A stretch of DNA of 64,000 nt, from the NCBI GenBank assembly GCA_900074725.1, contig LT598455.1:1802-65801 (forward strand), written 5' to 3'. This document shows positions 48,901 through 57,923 of the stretch, in pieces. The notes under the pieces were generated by a model. The model was given only the letters and a program-made list of their open reading frames with translations. It was not told where the DNA came from and ran no database searches. Numbering within the stretch: position 1 is the first letter of the stretch; each line of letters opens with the position of its first letter. Made by a program: the position numbers and the translations under genes. This stretch comes from Lachancea dasiensis. Lineage: Eukaryota > Ascomycota > Saccharomycetes > Saccharomycetales > Saccharomycetaceae.

Positions 48901-50781
48901 GCGACTATCCTCGAAATCATTTGACTGTTCACTCAAGAAAAACGACATCCATTGCCACGTCTTCAAGAAGCTATCCCAATGCTGGGCATTGAAACTTGGA
49001 CCTAACGAGACAGAAAGTGATACGAGGGCCCTAAAAACACTGATTGTTCGTGGGTGGATAGAATAGGCTTGCGGAAGGAGCGCTTCTGACGATCCTGCTG
49101 CATTTTGAGCATGACCAATAAGAGAACCACTAATGGTATTGAGCATTGCGGTAGCTGTACTGAGGTTTTGATCAGATGCCGTAGTACTCTTAACAGCAGA
49201 TGTCGGTGTACATGCTTCTACTGTGGCAACCCCAAATAGATTCAAACAATTTTCTAGGGTATCGCTGAGTTCTAGAATACCCGATGCGTGTGATAACTTT
49301 TGTAAAGCTCTTATAGTGGAATGGAACAGAGGTGTGTCTAAAGTCGTGGAGTAAAGAAAAGATTTGTGCAAGGAAAATAGATCAGGAAAAAGCGTGTTGT
49401 ACAGTGTTTTGAAAATATCTGTTTCCTTTTGACCTATCTCCTTTTGATTTAAGGCGACCGCATATGCGCCTATCCCTTCTGATATTTGGTTGACGATCGA
49501 CAAAATGAGGTACACGCTATAAGTTTGATCGACAAGCGGGGGATTAGGCTTATCGAACAGTTCAATTAATGGAACCTTCGCTGATGAACTTTCTTGAGAA
49601 ATCAAGGGTGTATCGCCTTTATCTAGAGTAAGTGATATATTCAAGTAACTCTGATTTTCTCTTGACGCCAACAGGTTTTGGAAGGATTTGAGCAGGTTTG
49701 AGAGTATATCCTTGCGATCTGGAAGCATGTCATAAAACTTGAAGAGACCCAACAGTAGAGAGAAATTTTTGCATAATAACTGGAAAAGTTCTAGAGCAAC
49801 GAGCTTCTTCCAAAGTGGTGATTCAATGTCATTTGAAACAATGTTTATGAGCAAAAATATGATTATTTCAAGCTCTAGTTCTAACACTTTCAAAAACTCA
49901 GGCCTGACAAGCATGAGCAGACAACGCGCACTTCTGATTACAATTGAGAAGTTTCTTGAAGATGAAATAGAGCGTAGAAAAAGCGGTACGGCCTTCGTTC
50001 TGAGTATGAATTGCAGGTCAGCACATTCGCATAAGAGGATGTGATGATTGCTCAGGACGCTTTCCAATATTTCCAGTCCGTAATCTTCTGGAATCGACTC
50101 AATATTGAGTAGAACATTTGTATGGTTAATGGAGGTTCCTTTCAAACTGCAAAGGTCGTAGAACAGGCGGTTAGCATCGTGACGAAAAGGTCCAACCATC
50201 ATAGATTCAGTATTGCCTGTGGCTACGGATAACGTTTGATTGACTTCCGGTTTAATGGCCCTTTCCAGGATATCATTAATAAGTTGTTGCAATGTTGCAC
50301 TTGCAGTGCCTACGACCATGGGTGTCTTGTTGGGCTGCCGAAGAAGAATAGAACAGCATTTCAGAATTTTGGAACAGAGCTTGCCCGTAACGACTGTACT
50401 GTATGTCTTGAAAAATATCGGTATTACTTGCAGTACCTTCAGCTGTATTTCTACAGCCAGATGAGCAGATTCAATAAAGGCGTTGAGCACGTCTTCAATT
50501 TTCTGATCAGGTATGCAATTGACAGTCGCTAATTTCTGGAAGCATTGCATAGATATCGTTGTGAGTTTTGCATTTCTCGATGAGCATGAAAGCACGAACG
50601 GAGCAACAAAGTCCGGATGTCGAGCCAGATCGTCAAAACCCTTTACAATTCTTAGGATCTCCTGTGATTTGTCACTCGCAACTTTAATTTCTGCATTTCT
50701 GCGCTTGGCCTCGGTGGACAAGGCATGCAAGTCTCGGTAAAGCTGTTCTGCAAATTTTCCATAGGGTACAGTGGTTGACAT
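45937..50781 (-). CDS. MON2: Mon2, Golgi/endosome trafficking scaffold
   Basis: A 1614-residue protein collinear with S. cerevisiae Mon2 (1636 residues), a large HEAT-repeat relative of the Sec7 Arf-GEFs lacking the catalytic domain; it works with Dop1 and Neo1 at late Golgi and endosomes. The N-terminus MSTTVPYGKFAEQLYRDLHALSTEAKRRNAEIKVASDKS is the DCB domain. Helical repeats run along the whole length; no membrane segments are seen. A run of 13 adenines in the coding strand (48725-48737) encodes QKKKN, a mutation-prone tract. Identification rests on length, the N-terminal pattern and position next to CLA4, as in S. cerevisiae YNL298W-YNL297C. Convergent with CLA4, 93 bases apart. Confidence 0.95.
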   Translation of the reverse strand: MSTTVPYGKFAEQLYRDLHALSTEAKRRNAEIKVASDKSQEILRIVKGFDDLARHPDFVAPFVLSCSSRNAKLTTISMQCFQKLATVNCIPDQKIEDVLNAFIESAHLAVEIQLKVLQVIPIFFKTYSTVVTGKLCSKILKCCSILLRQPNKTPMVVGTASATLQQLINDILERAIKPEVNQTLSVATGNTESMMVGPFRHDANRLFYDLCSLKGTSINHTNVLLNIESIPEDYGLEILESVLSNHHILLCECADLQFILRTKAVPLFLRSISSSRNFSIVIRSARCLLMLVRPEFLKVLELELEIIIFLLINIVSNDIESPLWKKLVALELFQLLCKNFSLLLGLFKFYDMLPDRKDILSNLLKSFQNLLASRENQSYLNISLTLDKGDTPLISQESSSAKVPLIELFDKPNPPLVDQTYSVYLILSIVNQISEGIGAYAVALNQKEIGQKETDIFKTLYNTLFPDLFSLHKSFLYSTTLDTPLFHSTIRALQKLSHASGILELSDTLENCLNLFGVATVEACTPTSAVKSTTASDQNLSTATAMLNTISGSLIGHAQNAAGSSEALLPQAYSIHPRTISVFRALVSLSVSLGPSFNAQHWDSFLKTWQWMSFFLSEQSNDFEDSRSILNNSQSSQVTSSDINAAKTSIVKFCESTQNYSNTGFIILVQAIIKESTNCALQKKKNGDVEGQLPTSSDGKILNCAYNEDFFLVQLGELSRLNMSRLLKEKKDVSSWDLIIGHLIQEASSRIYDNETLRLCSVDTLNNVVAQAALESSELEPSSSLTPEMVEQKLLTTLVKLIEKILRLERNREAVHNGFIETECDIIFQALRTLKGLLDVFGDSMQTTWGMVFRIINSPFEMIHENAALESSILEEDSSILDLISAKHKGMIQVSFDVFKLIFDDFLQTLPLSSLKSVIDTLLNFVRQERDLNISFSSISQFWLIGDYLRTSISKGKEQFSASQRSEFVASVENGNLARLIMAYGDETREMYYALWLYLLKKLVECTADERIEVKNGAIQTFFRIVDSHSSSFPPWELVIHEVLAPLLLQGGSSDQYLKSVEFINLTLKGLIQLFSLYFSDFSIIPNLESAWELLVRYVAKLLQIPSFELSFVVLKNLRCLLEAMLPVEALPDTIVLELYETWSSYNMVYSDSLKSEFKGKTNFECIGELLTCYPFLHQLLNSRNLLDCQKVETIFNVMNCAARYPLLPEFSSDNQKPSTLQKTVLDSVKVFELQQPLQVELLILTQISTIVALPFETRARIENKLGPRLSSTARKRIPSFEAISYEFCEYLAKRLESFAEVDEQFVNSKRLLKLLKNLSVPIVSKSLIGGSKGTSETLWVRSSRCFRLLCQKVLTFLNNRKAESAVPEDVRDSFYSIFVEVAVTPLKRVSTDIDSATEANDMEEFACYKDILLKSLGPKFPTNKQLEIFVSAVWAGSFFHEVDEIEDAIIKSTDSLDEVAVKLAEFPFDDVLGSTADQISLSKYRAASMCLRTLMEFTIFDEAGYDRLQPICVPFMVSRYAFIMRRYISDVELLNRKPVPKGMKLEMLLVLNGLNQVLKCVCAKGKDSFDSQTVATLQILYPLVLRAIPASHKIPGLQTIVQELSLNFTRLPT

Positions 50782-50875
50782 GAAGCTTTCGGCTGGGTAT
50801 GAAGGTCACTACCGTGGGCCTCACAGTCGAACTTATGGTATCGCGAAGCTACCCTGGAGTTCCATGTTAGTTATG

Positions 50876-51196
50876 CTAATTGTAGGATAGCATATGATTT
50901 CTGAACTCATTTAATACGTAGGTACTCAATTGCATGCTTTTAAAACAGCGTAGATCAAAAGCGCCATCACCATCAAACAGTACCCTGAGCAGCTTCCGTC
51001 CCTGATGTACATATGTGCTTATCAGATTCAGTACAACTTTTTCTATTTCAGATTTCAATTCCAATATTTTTGCTTTCAGAAGTAGGTGACAGTGTTCACA
51101 GTCTGTTGAAACGAATGACTGAACTCTCTTGAAATACAGATTTCCAGCAGCCGTTATAGTCTTAGGAAGGGAGCATTGCCCGGGGGCTATTTCCAT
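50876..51196 (-). CDS. Small hypothetical protein between MON2 and tRNA-Asp
   Basis: A 106-codon frame starting at an ATG (51196), 28 bases past the 3' end of the tRNA-Asp gene on the same strand. The product has a plausible helical middle (CEHCHLLLKAKILELKSEIE) and no membrane segment or domain I recognise. Its length in a compact region without overlapping genes is suggestive, but it lies where only the MON2 promoter is expected. It may be a chance frame. Confidence 0.3.
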   Translation of the reverse strand: MEIAPGQCSLPKTITAAGNLYFKRVQSFVSTDCEHCHLLLKAKILELKSEIEKVVLNLISTYVHQGRKLLRVLFDGDGAFDLRCFKSMQLSTYVLNEFRNHMLSYN

Positions 51197-51223
51197 GCTC
51201 AAACGATAGTGCAAAAAATAAAA

Positions 51224-51295
51224 CTCCGCGACGGGGAATTGAACCCCGGTCCCGGGCGCGACAAGCCCGAATTCTAGCCACTAAACTATCGCGGA
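51224..51295 (-). tRNA. tRNA-Asp (anticodon GUC)
   Basis: The 72-base gene, read on the minus strand, starts TCCGCGATAGTTTAGTGG and ends with the GGTTCAATTCCCC T-arm and TCGCGGAG. Acceptor arms TCCGCGA/TCGCGGA pair fully, with discriminator G. The anticodon GTC lies at 51260-51262 (plus-strand GAC). It is nearly the same as the S. cerevisiae tRNA-Asp gene. No intron. Confidence 0.97.
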
Positions 51296-51433
51296 TAGTC
51301 GTTATGAGCGATTGATATTGTCATGATATATTATACAATAAACATCAGGAAGCCTATTCCTCTGCAACTTATCCATGACTCGTCCGTCCTATGAAACTGA
51401 AGAGAACCGGAGACTAGCACCGTAGCATTGAGA

Positions 51434-52825
51434 ATGCTTGATAAGGTGCTACAGCATATCCGCTACGGGTCTAGTGCTGTAAATCGTTCAGTTTTGAATA
51501 TAAAATGCACCCGATTTCTGACTTCATCAGTTATCAGAAAGAAGACAAACACAAAGTTGAAATCCGAAGCAGAGGTCGATACTGGCCGAACTACATCACC
51601 TTGTGGTGAGCGAGAACCTGTAATTTCAGATCGAAAGAAAAGCATATTAGTCCCAAAGGTGAGTTCCACGGATCATATTCAACAAAAAGAAGTTCACACA
51701 GAGGGACTTTTTGCGGGTCACAAGCCACTCTTCTTGGGAGATTCTTCTACCAACTCCCTAAGCTCCTCTACCGGACTCCGTGGTCTATTTGGCACTTTGG
51801 CGAAGATAAAAAAAACAGAAGATGATAATGGCAACGCTGAGGTTGACATACAGGGTCTCATTAACGACTTGAGAAACTCAAATGAACAAGTTCAATATGA
51901 TGACATTGGTAGGCCGGCAAAGCCAGTCATTCCGTGGGATGCATCTATAAGTGGGATGGTTTATAACGACGATCCCTTCAAGCACGTTCCGCGGAAAGTG
52001 GTAGATCGGCTTAGGCCGTTCAAACCAATTCGCATTGAGAGGAAGTCGAAGTCAGCGCAATACAAAGCTCCCGAACTAATAAGACTTAAATTCCACAACT
52101 CAAAAGTCAACGATGAGATGCAGTTCATTGATATCGGCCGTGCAAGAAACAAGAGACCTATAAATACTGACATTAATGAGGCAGCGAGCCAATCGAGGCT
52201 CCAACATTCTGCAGTTATCAACTCTCTTTCACAATTCAAGTTTGTACGAGGTGACCAACATGTATTCAAAGTCGATGTGGACAAACTAACTAGTTTCTTG
52301 GCCAAAGAGTTTTACAAGTCAACGAGGCTTACCATCGACTCAGAATTTGGCAATTCTCACTTACCGCTTTATATTTACCTTGATAAGTCTCTCTCCTCAA
52401 GGAGACTTCTTGGGAGGTATTTGAGGAAGCACATCAATGAGCATATTAAACCCCTGCTGAAAACCATACTATCTTCTTATGATTCTGAACAAGCAGCCAA
52501 AAAATTTGAGTTACGTGTTCAGTTGAAAGTAGACTCTGTTGTCAAAAATCTGACCGAATATCTCCCTTCGGTATTTTTTAGTGGCGACGTGGTAGACTGT
52601 GTGACGCACACCAGTCCTGTGCCGAGCTTTGGCAGGATATACTGGCTAAAAAACAATAAGAGACACAGTACCTTTTGGGGGGAAAACATTAATAATGATT
52701 TTGTCTTCAATCTCAATGGAGACTACAAGATAACAAGGAGTGGCTTGAGATATATGAAGTATCCTATCACTCTACAATGTAAGACATTCCGTGAGGCCTT
52801 TACAGAATGGGAAGATTACACCTAA
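51434..52825 (+). CDS. MRX6: Mitochondrial Pet20-domain protein, Mrx6/YNL295W orthologue
   Basis: A 463-residue protein with an Arg-rich, presequence-like N-terminus (MLDKVLQHIRYGSSAVNRSVLNI). The C-terminal half has the conserved Pet20-type pattern with PSFGRIYWLKNNKRHSTFWGEN and the final YKITRSGLRYMKYPITL. In S. cerevisiae Mrx6 (524 residues) is a mitochondrial matrix protein in a complex with Pet20 and Lon protease that limits mitochondrial DNA copy number. The frame opens at a TTG (51428) two codons before the first ATG at 51434. Position between MON2 and RIM21 matches YNL295W and supports the name. A tRNA-Asp gene lies divergently just upstream. Confidence 0.85.
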   Translation: MLDKVLQHIRYGSSAVNRSVLNIKCTRFLTSSVIRKKTNTKLKSEAEVDTGRTTSPCGEREPVISDRKKSILVPKVSSTDHIQQKEVHTEGLFAGHKPLFLGDSSTNSLSSSTGLRGLFGTLAKIKKTEDDNGNAEVDIQGLINDLRNSNEQVQYDDIGRPAKPVIPWDASISGMVYNDDPFKHVPRKVVDRLRPFKPIRIERKSKSAQYKAPELIRLKFHNSKVNDEMQFIDIGRARNKRPINTDINEAASQSRLQHSAVINSLSQFKFVRGDQHVFKVDVDKLTSFLAKEFYKSTRLTIDSEFGNSHLPLYIYLDKSLSSRRLLGRYLRKHINEHIKPLLKTILSSYDSEQAAKKFELRVQLKVDSVVKNLTEYLPSVFFSGDVVDCVTHTSPVPSFGRIYWLKNNKRHSTFWGENINNDFVFNLNGDYKITRSGLRYMKYPITLQCKTFREAFTEWEDYT

Positions 52826-52895
52826 TAGCATTCTTTATACAACTGTGTGATTTAATGGCATAATTTAGTATCACTCTGAAAAAAGCTTGATCATA

Positions 52896-54437
52896 CTAAG
52901 GCACAGCCCTCAGATCGCCGGATGTGTCTTTCTGACTGTCGTTTGGTTCGTCATCGGAATCAAAGACGACATCCTTAGTTGCATAAACGTAAACATCATT
53001 GGGTCTATCGAGACCAATTCGTCGTCTCACCTTAGCTTTCTGTAGTCTGTGGTCGTCGCTACTGCCTTTTGAATGAAGACTCAGCGTCTTAATTACTAAG
53101 CCTTTAACGATAAAGTGATCGGTATAGTAAATCATGCCGTCAATAACCTTGTTGCATTTCTCAAAAACCAGATCTTTCCAGGGCTGAGACTCACTGAACT
53201 GCACCTTGTTGGCATCTGCTCGTGGAGCAACTTGATTGTACATATTTTTGTCAAACTCTGTAACATCCCCAGAAGGACCTCCATTGTCATTCTCGAAAGA
53301 AAATGTATCCTGCATTTTTAAAGCGTACTTTGCAAAATAGTACTCCTGGTGATCATCTTCGTAAATGGGTCGTCCTAGGACACTTTGTGCCTGAACTTTT
53401 CTTTCCAAAATTAACAAATGATCTACCCATTCCCATACAATTACAGCAGATCCAACATAGCAGGTAGTGTTGAAAATTTCACTTAAGTCGTCCACCCAGA
53501 TGTTAGCCACGTCTGCGACGAAAAATCCTGGCTGTAATAGAACAGTTAAAATCGCGATCAGGGTCAATAATATCATTCGCTGATTTTGTAGACACAGTTG
53601 TCGCTTAGTAAAGATATTGAAACAAATTATGCTTGCGTAGGCTGAGGAAAGGGCAATTCGGAATAAATACATGAATGGTGCCAGCAGAGTAAGGCCACTG
53701 GAATCATCATACACTGCTCCGTAGCGATTGTTGATGGATTTTGTGAAGGTTGGTATAGCCCACAGAACCTGGGTAATAATGGATAATCCGGCGCCTACCA
53801 GAAAGACGATTCTTTTTTCTCGAACGCGGGAAAAAAGGCGCATTATAATTTGTACTTGGCATAGCTCGCATATAAGTACCACAAAAAAGTCCATGCAAGT
53901 GAAAGTTAGATCATTCCATAGCAAATCCAGTATTACCTCGGTGGAGACGACGCCGTTAGTAATATGGTCGTCGTGAAGAGCCCTTAACGCTTTGACGACA
54001 AATATTGTTAAATTAATGGATGCCAAGGAGCTTCCCAGTTTGAGCAAATTCGAAGCCCCGCGATAAGGTTTCTGTCGTATCGTTATGAACACTATCACGG
54101 TAAGCGATATTGCAATGACAAAATTAGCGGTGAAAGAAAGCAAAATAGCATATATGCTATATTTGAAAGGGCCGCGGTCGTTACTATCAGCGGTAAAATC
54201 ATCCCAGTCCTGCTGGATCTCCTTTAAGAACGGAAAAAGATCCGAGGAGCATTTCAAAGCCGAGTACACTGGCACGGCTCTATCATCACAGTGGCTGGTA
54301 AACCTGATGTCAGTCTTATACTTTACATGCTGGCTGGAATCTCGCCATATCATGACGCCTTCGCCGAGGCTCAAGCCCAAGCAGCTGTCGTAGTCCTTGG
54401 GCTTCTGGTCATATCGCCAAGAGGTCTTTTTCACCAT
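52896..54437 (-). CDS. RIM21: Rim21, plasma-membrane alkaline pH sensor
   Basis: A 513-residue protein with an outward N-terminal part and seven predicted membrane segments (about residues 95-345), then a hydrophilic tail of about 165 residues rich in acidic residues. This is the PalH/Rim21 layout; S. cerevisiae Rim21 has 533 residues. The family starts the Rim101 pathway, which senses external pH and lipid asymmetry with Rim8, Rim9 and ESCRT proteins. Cysteines at residues 19, 50 and 63 of the N-terminal part may pair outside the cell. Gene order (MRX6-RIM21-MSB3) equals YNL295W-YNL294C-YNL293W. The ATG at 54437 is unambiguous. Confidence 0.93.
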   Translation of the reverse strand: MVKKTSWRYDQKPKDYDSCLGLSLGEGVMIWRDSSQHVKYKTDIRFTSHCDDRAVPVYSALKCSSDLFPFLKEIQQDWDDFTADSNDRGPFKYSIYAILLSFTANFVIAISLTVIVFITIRQKPYRGASNLLKLGSSLASINLTIFVVKALRALHDDHITNGVVSTEVILDLLWNDLTFTCMDFFVVLICELCQVQIIMRLFSRVREKRIVFLVGAGLSIITQVLWAIPTFTKSINNRYGAVYDDSSGLTLLAPFMYLFRIALSSAYASIICFNIFTKRQLCLQNQRMILLTLIAILTVLLQPGFFVADVANIWVDDLSEIFNTTCYVGSAVIVWEWVDHLLILERKVQAQSVLGRPIYEDDHQEYYFAKYALKMQDTFSFENDNGGPSGDVTEFDKNMYNQVAPRADANKVQFSESQPWKDLVFEKCNKVIDGMIYYTDHFIVKGLVIKTLSLHSKGSSDDHRLQKAKVRRRIGLDRPNDVYVYATKDVVFDSDDEPNDSQKDTSGDLRAVP

Positions 54438-55360
54438 TTTTACGCCGGGTCTCGTTGCTTACAATGCTTGCGAGAGAATTCACCGGGAACGGTCCACAGT
54501 GTCATGAATCATGTAGCAGCTTGCACAAAACACGATCGATCGAAGAGCCCAAGCTTGTGCTTCCGTTAATCGTTGGCTTATTTAGCACAATGAAGTCTAA
54601 CAGCTTAACAAACTTCTATACTGTAATGTTCAACGGGTTTGTACGGGTACATAATTTTAATTACGGCTCTGAAACAGATAATGTATGAGACGCGATCGGG
54701 TACTGATACAGGTACAACAGTTCAACATTTCGGGAAGTCAACGGGTACCTTCTGTTGAAGGAAAACAAAAGGTGTAGCGGCTGGTAGTATTCGTCAAATG
54801 TTCTTGGCACATTGACCACCAGGCGTTAAGTCTAATTTAAATTATACGCAATATCCCCGGTGTCAGTAAGTGAAGTCCTTCTTGCCATGGTTTGACGATG
54901 TGGTGGAGTAAAAGGTTTGCCGCTTTCTTACTAAAAACTCTCAAGCTTTGTAATTTTGCTGTGCGTGTATTAATAAAGATCTATATCTGCTCCTGAGACA
55001 TGAATTTAGAGAATGCAGCCTAGAGTGACTTTGTACAGGCGCTCTTTAATGCTATTGTGCTGGGGAAACCTATAGAGTGCGAACGTGAAGCGGAAGAAGA
55101 AGAAGACTCAATACAAAACAAATGGACGAAGAATTAAGAATGGCATGTAATCAACAGTGACCTGTCAGTATTGCTCAACGGAAAATGCAGTCTGTATTTG
55201 AGCTATGTGTATGTAACCTTCGTTTTTATCACTTTGAGTCAGTGTGTCGTCGTACTTGCTTGAACCCGTAATTGGATCAACATTAGATCAAAAAATGCGA
55301 CGCATAGATGAATCAAGAATGGAACCTTGCAAAGTCAAGTACTAGGGGTCATTGATAAGT
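54438..55360. other. Divergent promoter region of RIM21 and MSB3
   Basis: A 923-base stretch with no recognised gene; frames at 54455-54688 and others look like chance. It should hold both promoters. Confidence 0.5.
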
Positions 55361-57055
55361 ATGGATGGTGGCTTTGCAGCGAGCAAATTTGAGTCTACCG
55401 TCAAGGCCCAAAATAAAGGTCGGACCCTCTATTTGGCATCCAAATCGCCGTCCGTACCGAACTTGAATGAGGCGTTTCAAAGCGACGTCAGGCCACGTAT
55501 ATCGCCAGGAAGGGGCCAAAGCCAGCTAAACGTGCTATCTGTAACTGAAGAACTCACGGGTTCAAGTGTCATTGATCTGTACGGGGACGAAGAAGACGAA
55601 CAAGACGAACAAGGTGACGAAGACGAGGGAGAAAACCAGGAGGACGAGGGAACTGACGGCCTTGCTTCAGACAACCCTCGTAGTTTTACCGCATCCCCTT
55701 CTGTCAGCGCGCCTGCTGGAAACATTAGCAGCAGAGACCTGTCGCATTACGACCGCTATGGTTTCAAGAAGCACAACTCTCATATTTCACAGGAAGAATA
55801 TCATGCATGGTGGGACGACTACTCTCGGTATTGCGTCCGCAGAAAACGCAAGTGGCAAGACCTGCTTGAGAAAAGTGGCTTGGTGTCTGTGAACGGCGTT
55901 CCTGACCGCTTTCCCCCGAGAAGCGAAAAGCTGAAAAGATACGTTCGGAAAGGCATTCCAGCAGAATGGAGGGGTCAGGCTTGGTGGTATTTCGCGCGGG
56001 GCCAGGAAAAACTGAACAAAAACAAAGGTGTCTACGATAAGCTATTAGCTGCTGCGAGTGAACGAAGTGGCAAGGCGAGTGGCAGAGACCTAGAGGTTAT
56101 TGAACGAGATTTGCATAGAACGTTTCCAGAAAACATTCATTTTCAGCGACAACCAAATGATACCGAGGAGCCCTTAATGATACAGTCGTTGCGCAGGGTG
56201 CTAGTTGCATTCTCGGTTTATAATCCCAAGATTGGGTATTGCCAATCTATGAATTTTCTCGCAGGTCTACTCTTGCTCTTCTTGGATGAGGAGCGAACAT
56301 TTTGGATGCTAGTCATCATTACATCAAGATACTTGCCTGGTGTGCATAATGTGAATTTGGAGGGTGTGAATGTAGACCAAGGAGTTTTGATGCTTTGTGT
56401 TAAAGAATACTTGCCAGATTTTTGGCCAAAGATTGTTCCTAAGCAGCACGCCCGCAACAATGAATTTTTGTACAAACTCCCACCTATTACTTTGTGCACT
56501 GCAAGCTGGTTCATGAGCTGTTTCGTAGGTGTGGTCCCGATTGAGACCACCCTGCGTATCTGGGACTGTCTATTTTATGAAGAATCCCACATCCTGTTCA
56601 AAATGTCCCTCTCGATGCTCAAAATTTGTGAGCAGGACATTGCGGCAGCACGTCAAAATAATCGCGCTTTGCGAAGCAGGACTCTCAGTAAAGACGATGA
56701 AGACATCGAAATATTTCAAGCAATTCAAACCACTCCTAAGAAGCTGCTGGACCCTCAGCAAATATTTGACCGCATACTTTTTAAAAGACGATTTTCACTA
56801 AACAATCTAAATCAAGAAGAGATTGATAGATGCCGAAAATACGTTACATCCCAGCGTCTGAAGTTGAAGAATTACGCCGATATTATGGGTAATAGACCAT
56901 CTGCTAACGAAAATGCCAAAAGGGATATCAAGATGGGCCCCGAATTTGTAGAGAGCGCTTTATCTTCAGAAATTTACGGATTCAGACGGAGTCTGACCGC
57001 CGCTCACTGGAACAATAGCATAAAAGAAAAGGTCAGACAAATTCGAAGAAAGTAA
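55361..57055 (+). CDS. MSB3: Rab GTPase-activating protein, Msb3/Msb4 type
   Basis: A 564-residue TBC-domain protein. A Ser-rich N-terminus is followed by a very acidic stretch (GDEEDEQDEQGDEDEGENQ) and then the TBC domain from about residue 195: RKGIPAEWRGQAWWYFARG, the catalytic arginine motif IERDLHRTFPEN and the glutamine motif YCQSMNFLAG are intact. Msb3 and Msb4 act on Sec4 and Ypt proteins and in Cdc42-dependent polarity. The frame opens at a TTG (55352); I chose the ATG at 55361 (MDGGFAASKFEST). In S. cerevisiae Msb3 has 633 residues. One gene here stands for both duplicated yeast paralogues. Convergent with MDY2, 97 bases apart. Confidence 0.93.
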   Translation: MDGGFAASKFESTVKAQNKGRTLYLASKSPSVPNLNEAFQSDVRPRISPGRGQSQLNVLSVTEELTGSSVIDLYGDEEDEQDEQGDEDEGENQEDEGTDGLASDNPRSFTASPSVSAPAGNISSRDLSHYDRYGFKKHNSHISQEEYHAWWDDYSRYCVRRKRKWQDLLEKSGLVSVNGVPDRFPPRSEKLKRYVRKGIPAEWRGQAWWYFARGQEKLNKNKGVYDKLLAAASERSGKASGRDLEVIERDLHRTFPENIHFQRQPNDTEEPLMIQSLRRVLVAFSVYNPKIGYCQSMNFLAGLLLLFLDEERTFWMLVIITSRYLPGVHNVNLEGVNVDQGVLMLCVKEYLPDFWPKIVPKQHARNNEFLYKLPPITLCTASWFMSCFVGVVPIETTLRIWDCLFYEESHILFKMSLSMLKICEQDIAAARQNNRALRSRTLSKDDEDIEIFQAIQTTPKKLLDPQQIFDRILFKRRFSLNNLNQEEIDRCRKYVTSQRLKLKNYADIMGNRPSANENAKRDIKMGPEFVESALSSEIYGFRRSLTAAHWNNSIKEKVRQIRRK

Positions 57056-57152
57056 ACTCATCCTTTTGTGTACAGTATATATTTTAGGGGCTGAATACTG
57101 TGTCTAAAGATAAGAACTTCTACCATTGCATCAAGGGCCAGCGCGTTGTGTT

Positions 57153-57752
57153 CTAATCGAGGTCGTTAGATTCGGTTGCTTGCCATCCTTGTTGAAGTCG
57201 CTCGAAAGTGGACGCTGCTTGCGTTGCGTCTGGAATTTCGGCACGCAAAAGAGTTCGGATTTTCTCCCAAGGAACCTCGCCTTTCGTAATGCCAGGTTCA
57301 GAGCGTGGTGGTGAAGCAACGGCAGGCTGCTTATCGAACTTCGACACCATCACGACCAAATCAGCCTCTGCTGCCTTCAAATCGGACAGCAGCATGTTGT
57401 CGTGAAGCACTTTTCCCTTCAACAAGATCTTCAGTTGCGAAGAATCCAAAATGCTTTCTTCAACTTCGGCCAGATGCTGTTTAACGTGGTATATAGTCTG
57501 TGAGGTGGCAAAGTCTTGAGCATGCGCGAACTTCGGAGATCTTATGGACTTCAAGCGCAATTTGATCGTAGCAGAGTCGGTGGCATTTTTTTTGGCTCTC
57601 CTGTGGTCGTATCTGTAACGCAATGGCGGTAAAGCTACACCTAAGTTTGTCACATTTTGTTGTGGTACTTTCGCATCAGCGCTCACACCGGAGGCTTGAA
57701 CCGAAGCCAGAGCAACAAACTTAGTTATGAATTCTTTCTCAGGACTACTCAT
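57153..57752 (-). CDS. MDY2: Get5/Mdy2, ubiquitin-like adaptor of tail-anchored protein insertion
   Basis: A 199-residue protein collinear with S. cerevisiae Mdy2/Get5 (212 residues). The N-terminal Get4-binding region includes PEKEFITKFVALASV and VTNLGVALPPLRYRYDHRRAKK; a ubiquitin-like domain follows with the KVLHDNMLLSDLKAAEADL region; the C-terminal homodimerisation helix pair is PWEKIRTLLRAEIPDATQ...FERLQQGW. With Get4 it passes tail-anchored proteins from Sgt2 to Get3 in the cytosol. The ATG at 57752 matches the family start; an in-frame ATG at 57824 would add 24 residues without a counterpart. Position next to SHR5 matches YOL111C-YOL110W. The 171-base gap to SHR5 is a divergent promoter. 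Confidence 0.93.
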   Translation of the reverse strand: MSSPEKEFITKFVALASVQASGVSADAKVPQQNVTNLGVALPPLRYRYDHRRAKKNATDSATIKLRLKSIRSPKFAHAQDFATSQTIYHVKQHLAEVEESILDSSQLKILLKGKVLHDNMLLSDLKAAEADLVVMVSKFDKQPAVASPPRSEPGITKGEVPWEKIRTLLRAEIPDATQAASTFERLQQGWQATESNDLD

Positions 57753-57923
57753 GGTTCTGGTTGAAGATGCCGTTGAGGCTTTAACTGTGAGTTGTTGATT
57801 GTATACACTGTATGTAATATACATATTATATGTATATTTTTAGTTTATATATATCACTTATGATCACTGAATATTGACAACTCTAGCGGACGATGTCAAC
57901 AGGCAGGAAGCCAACAAAAGCAC

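Noticed and set aside
57753-57824. Longer N-terminus for MDY2 from the ATG at 57824
   Set aside because: The extra 24 residues have no counterpart in S. cerevisiae Mdy2; the ATG at 57752 matches the family start.
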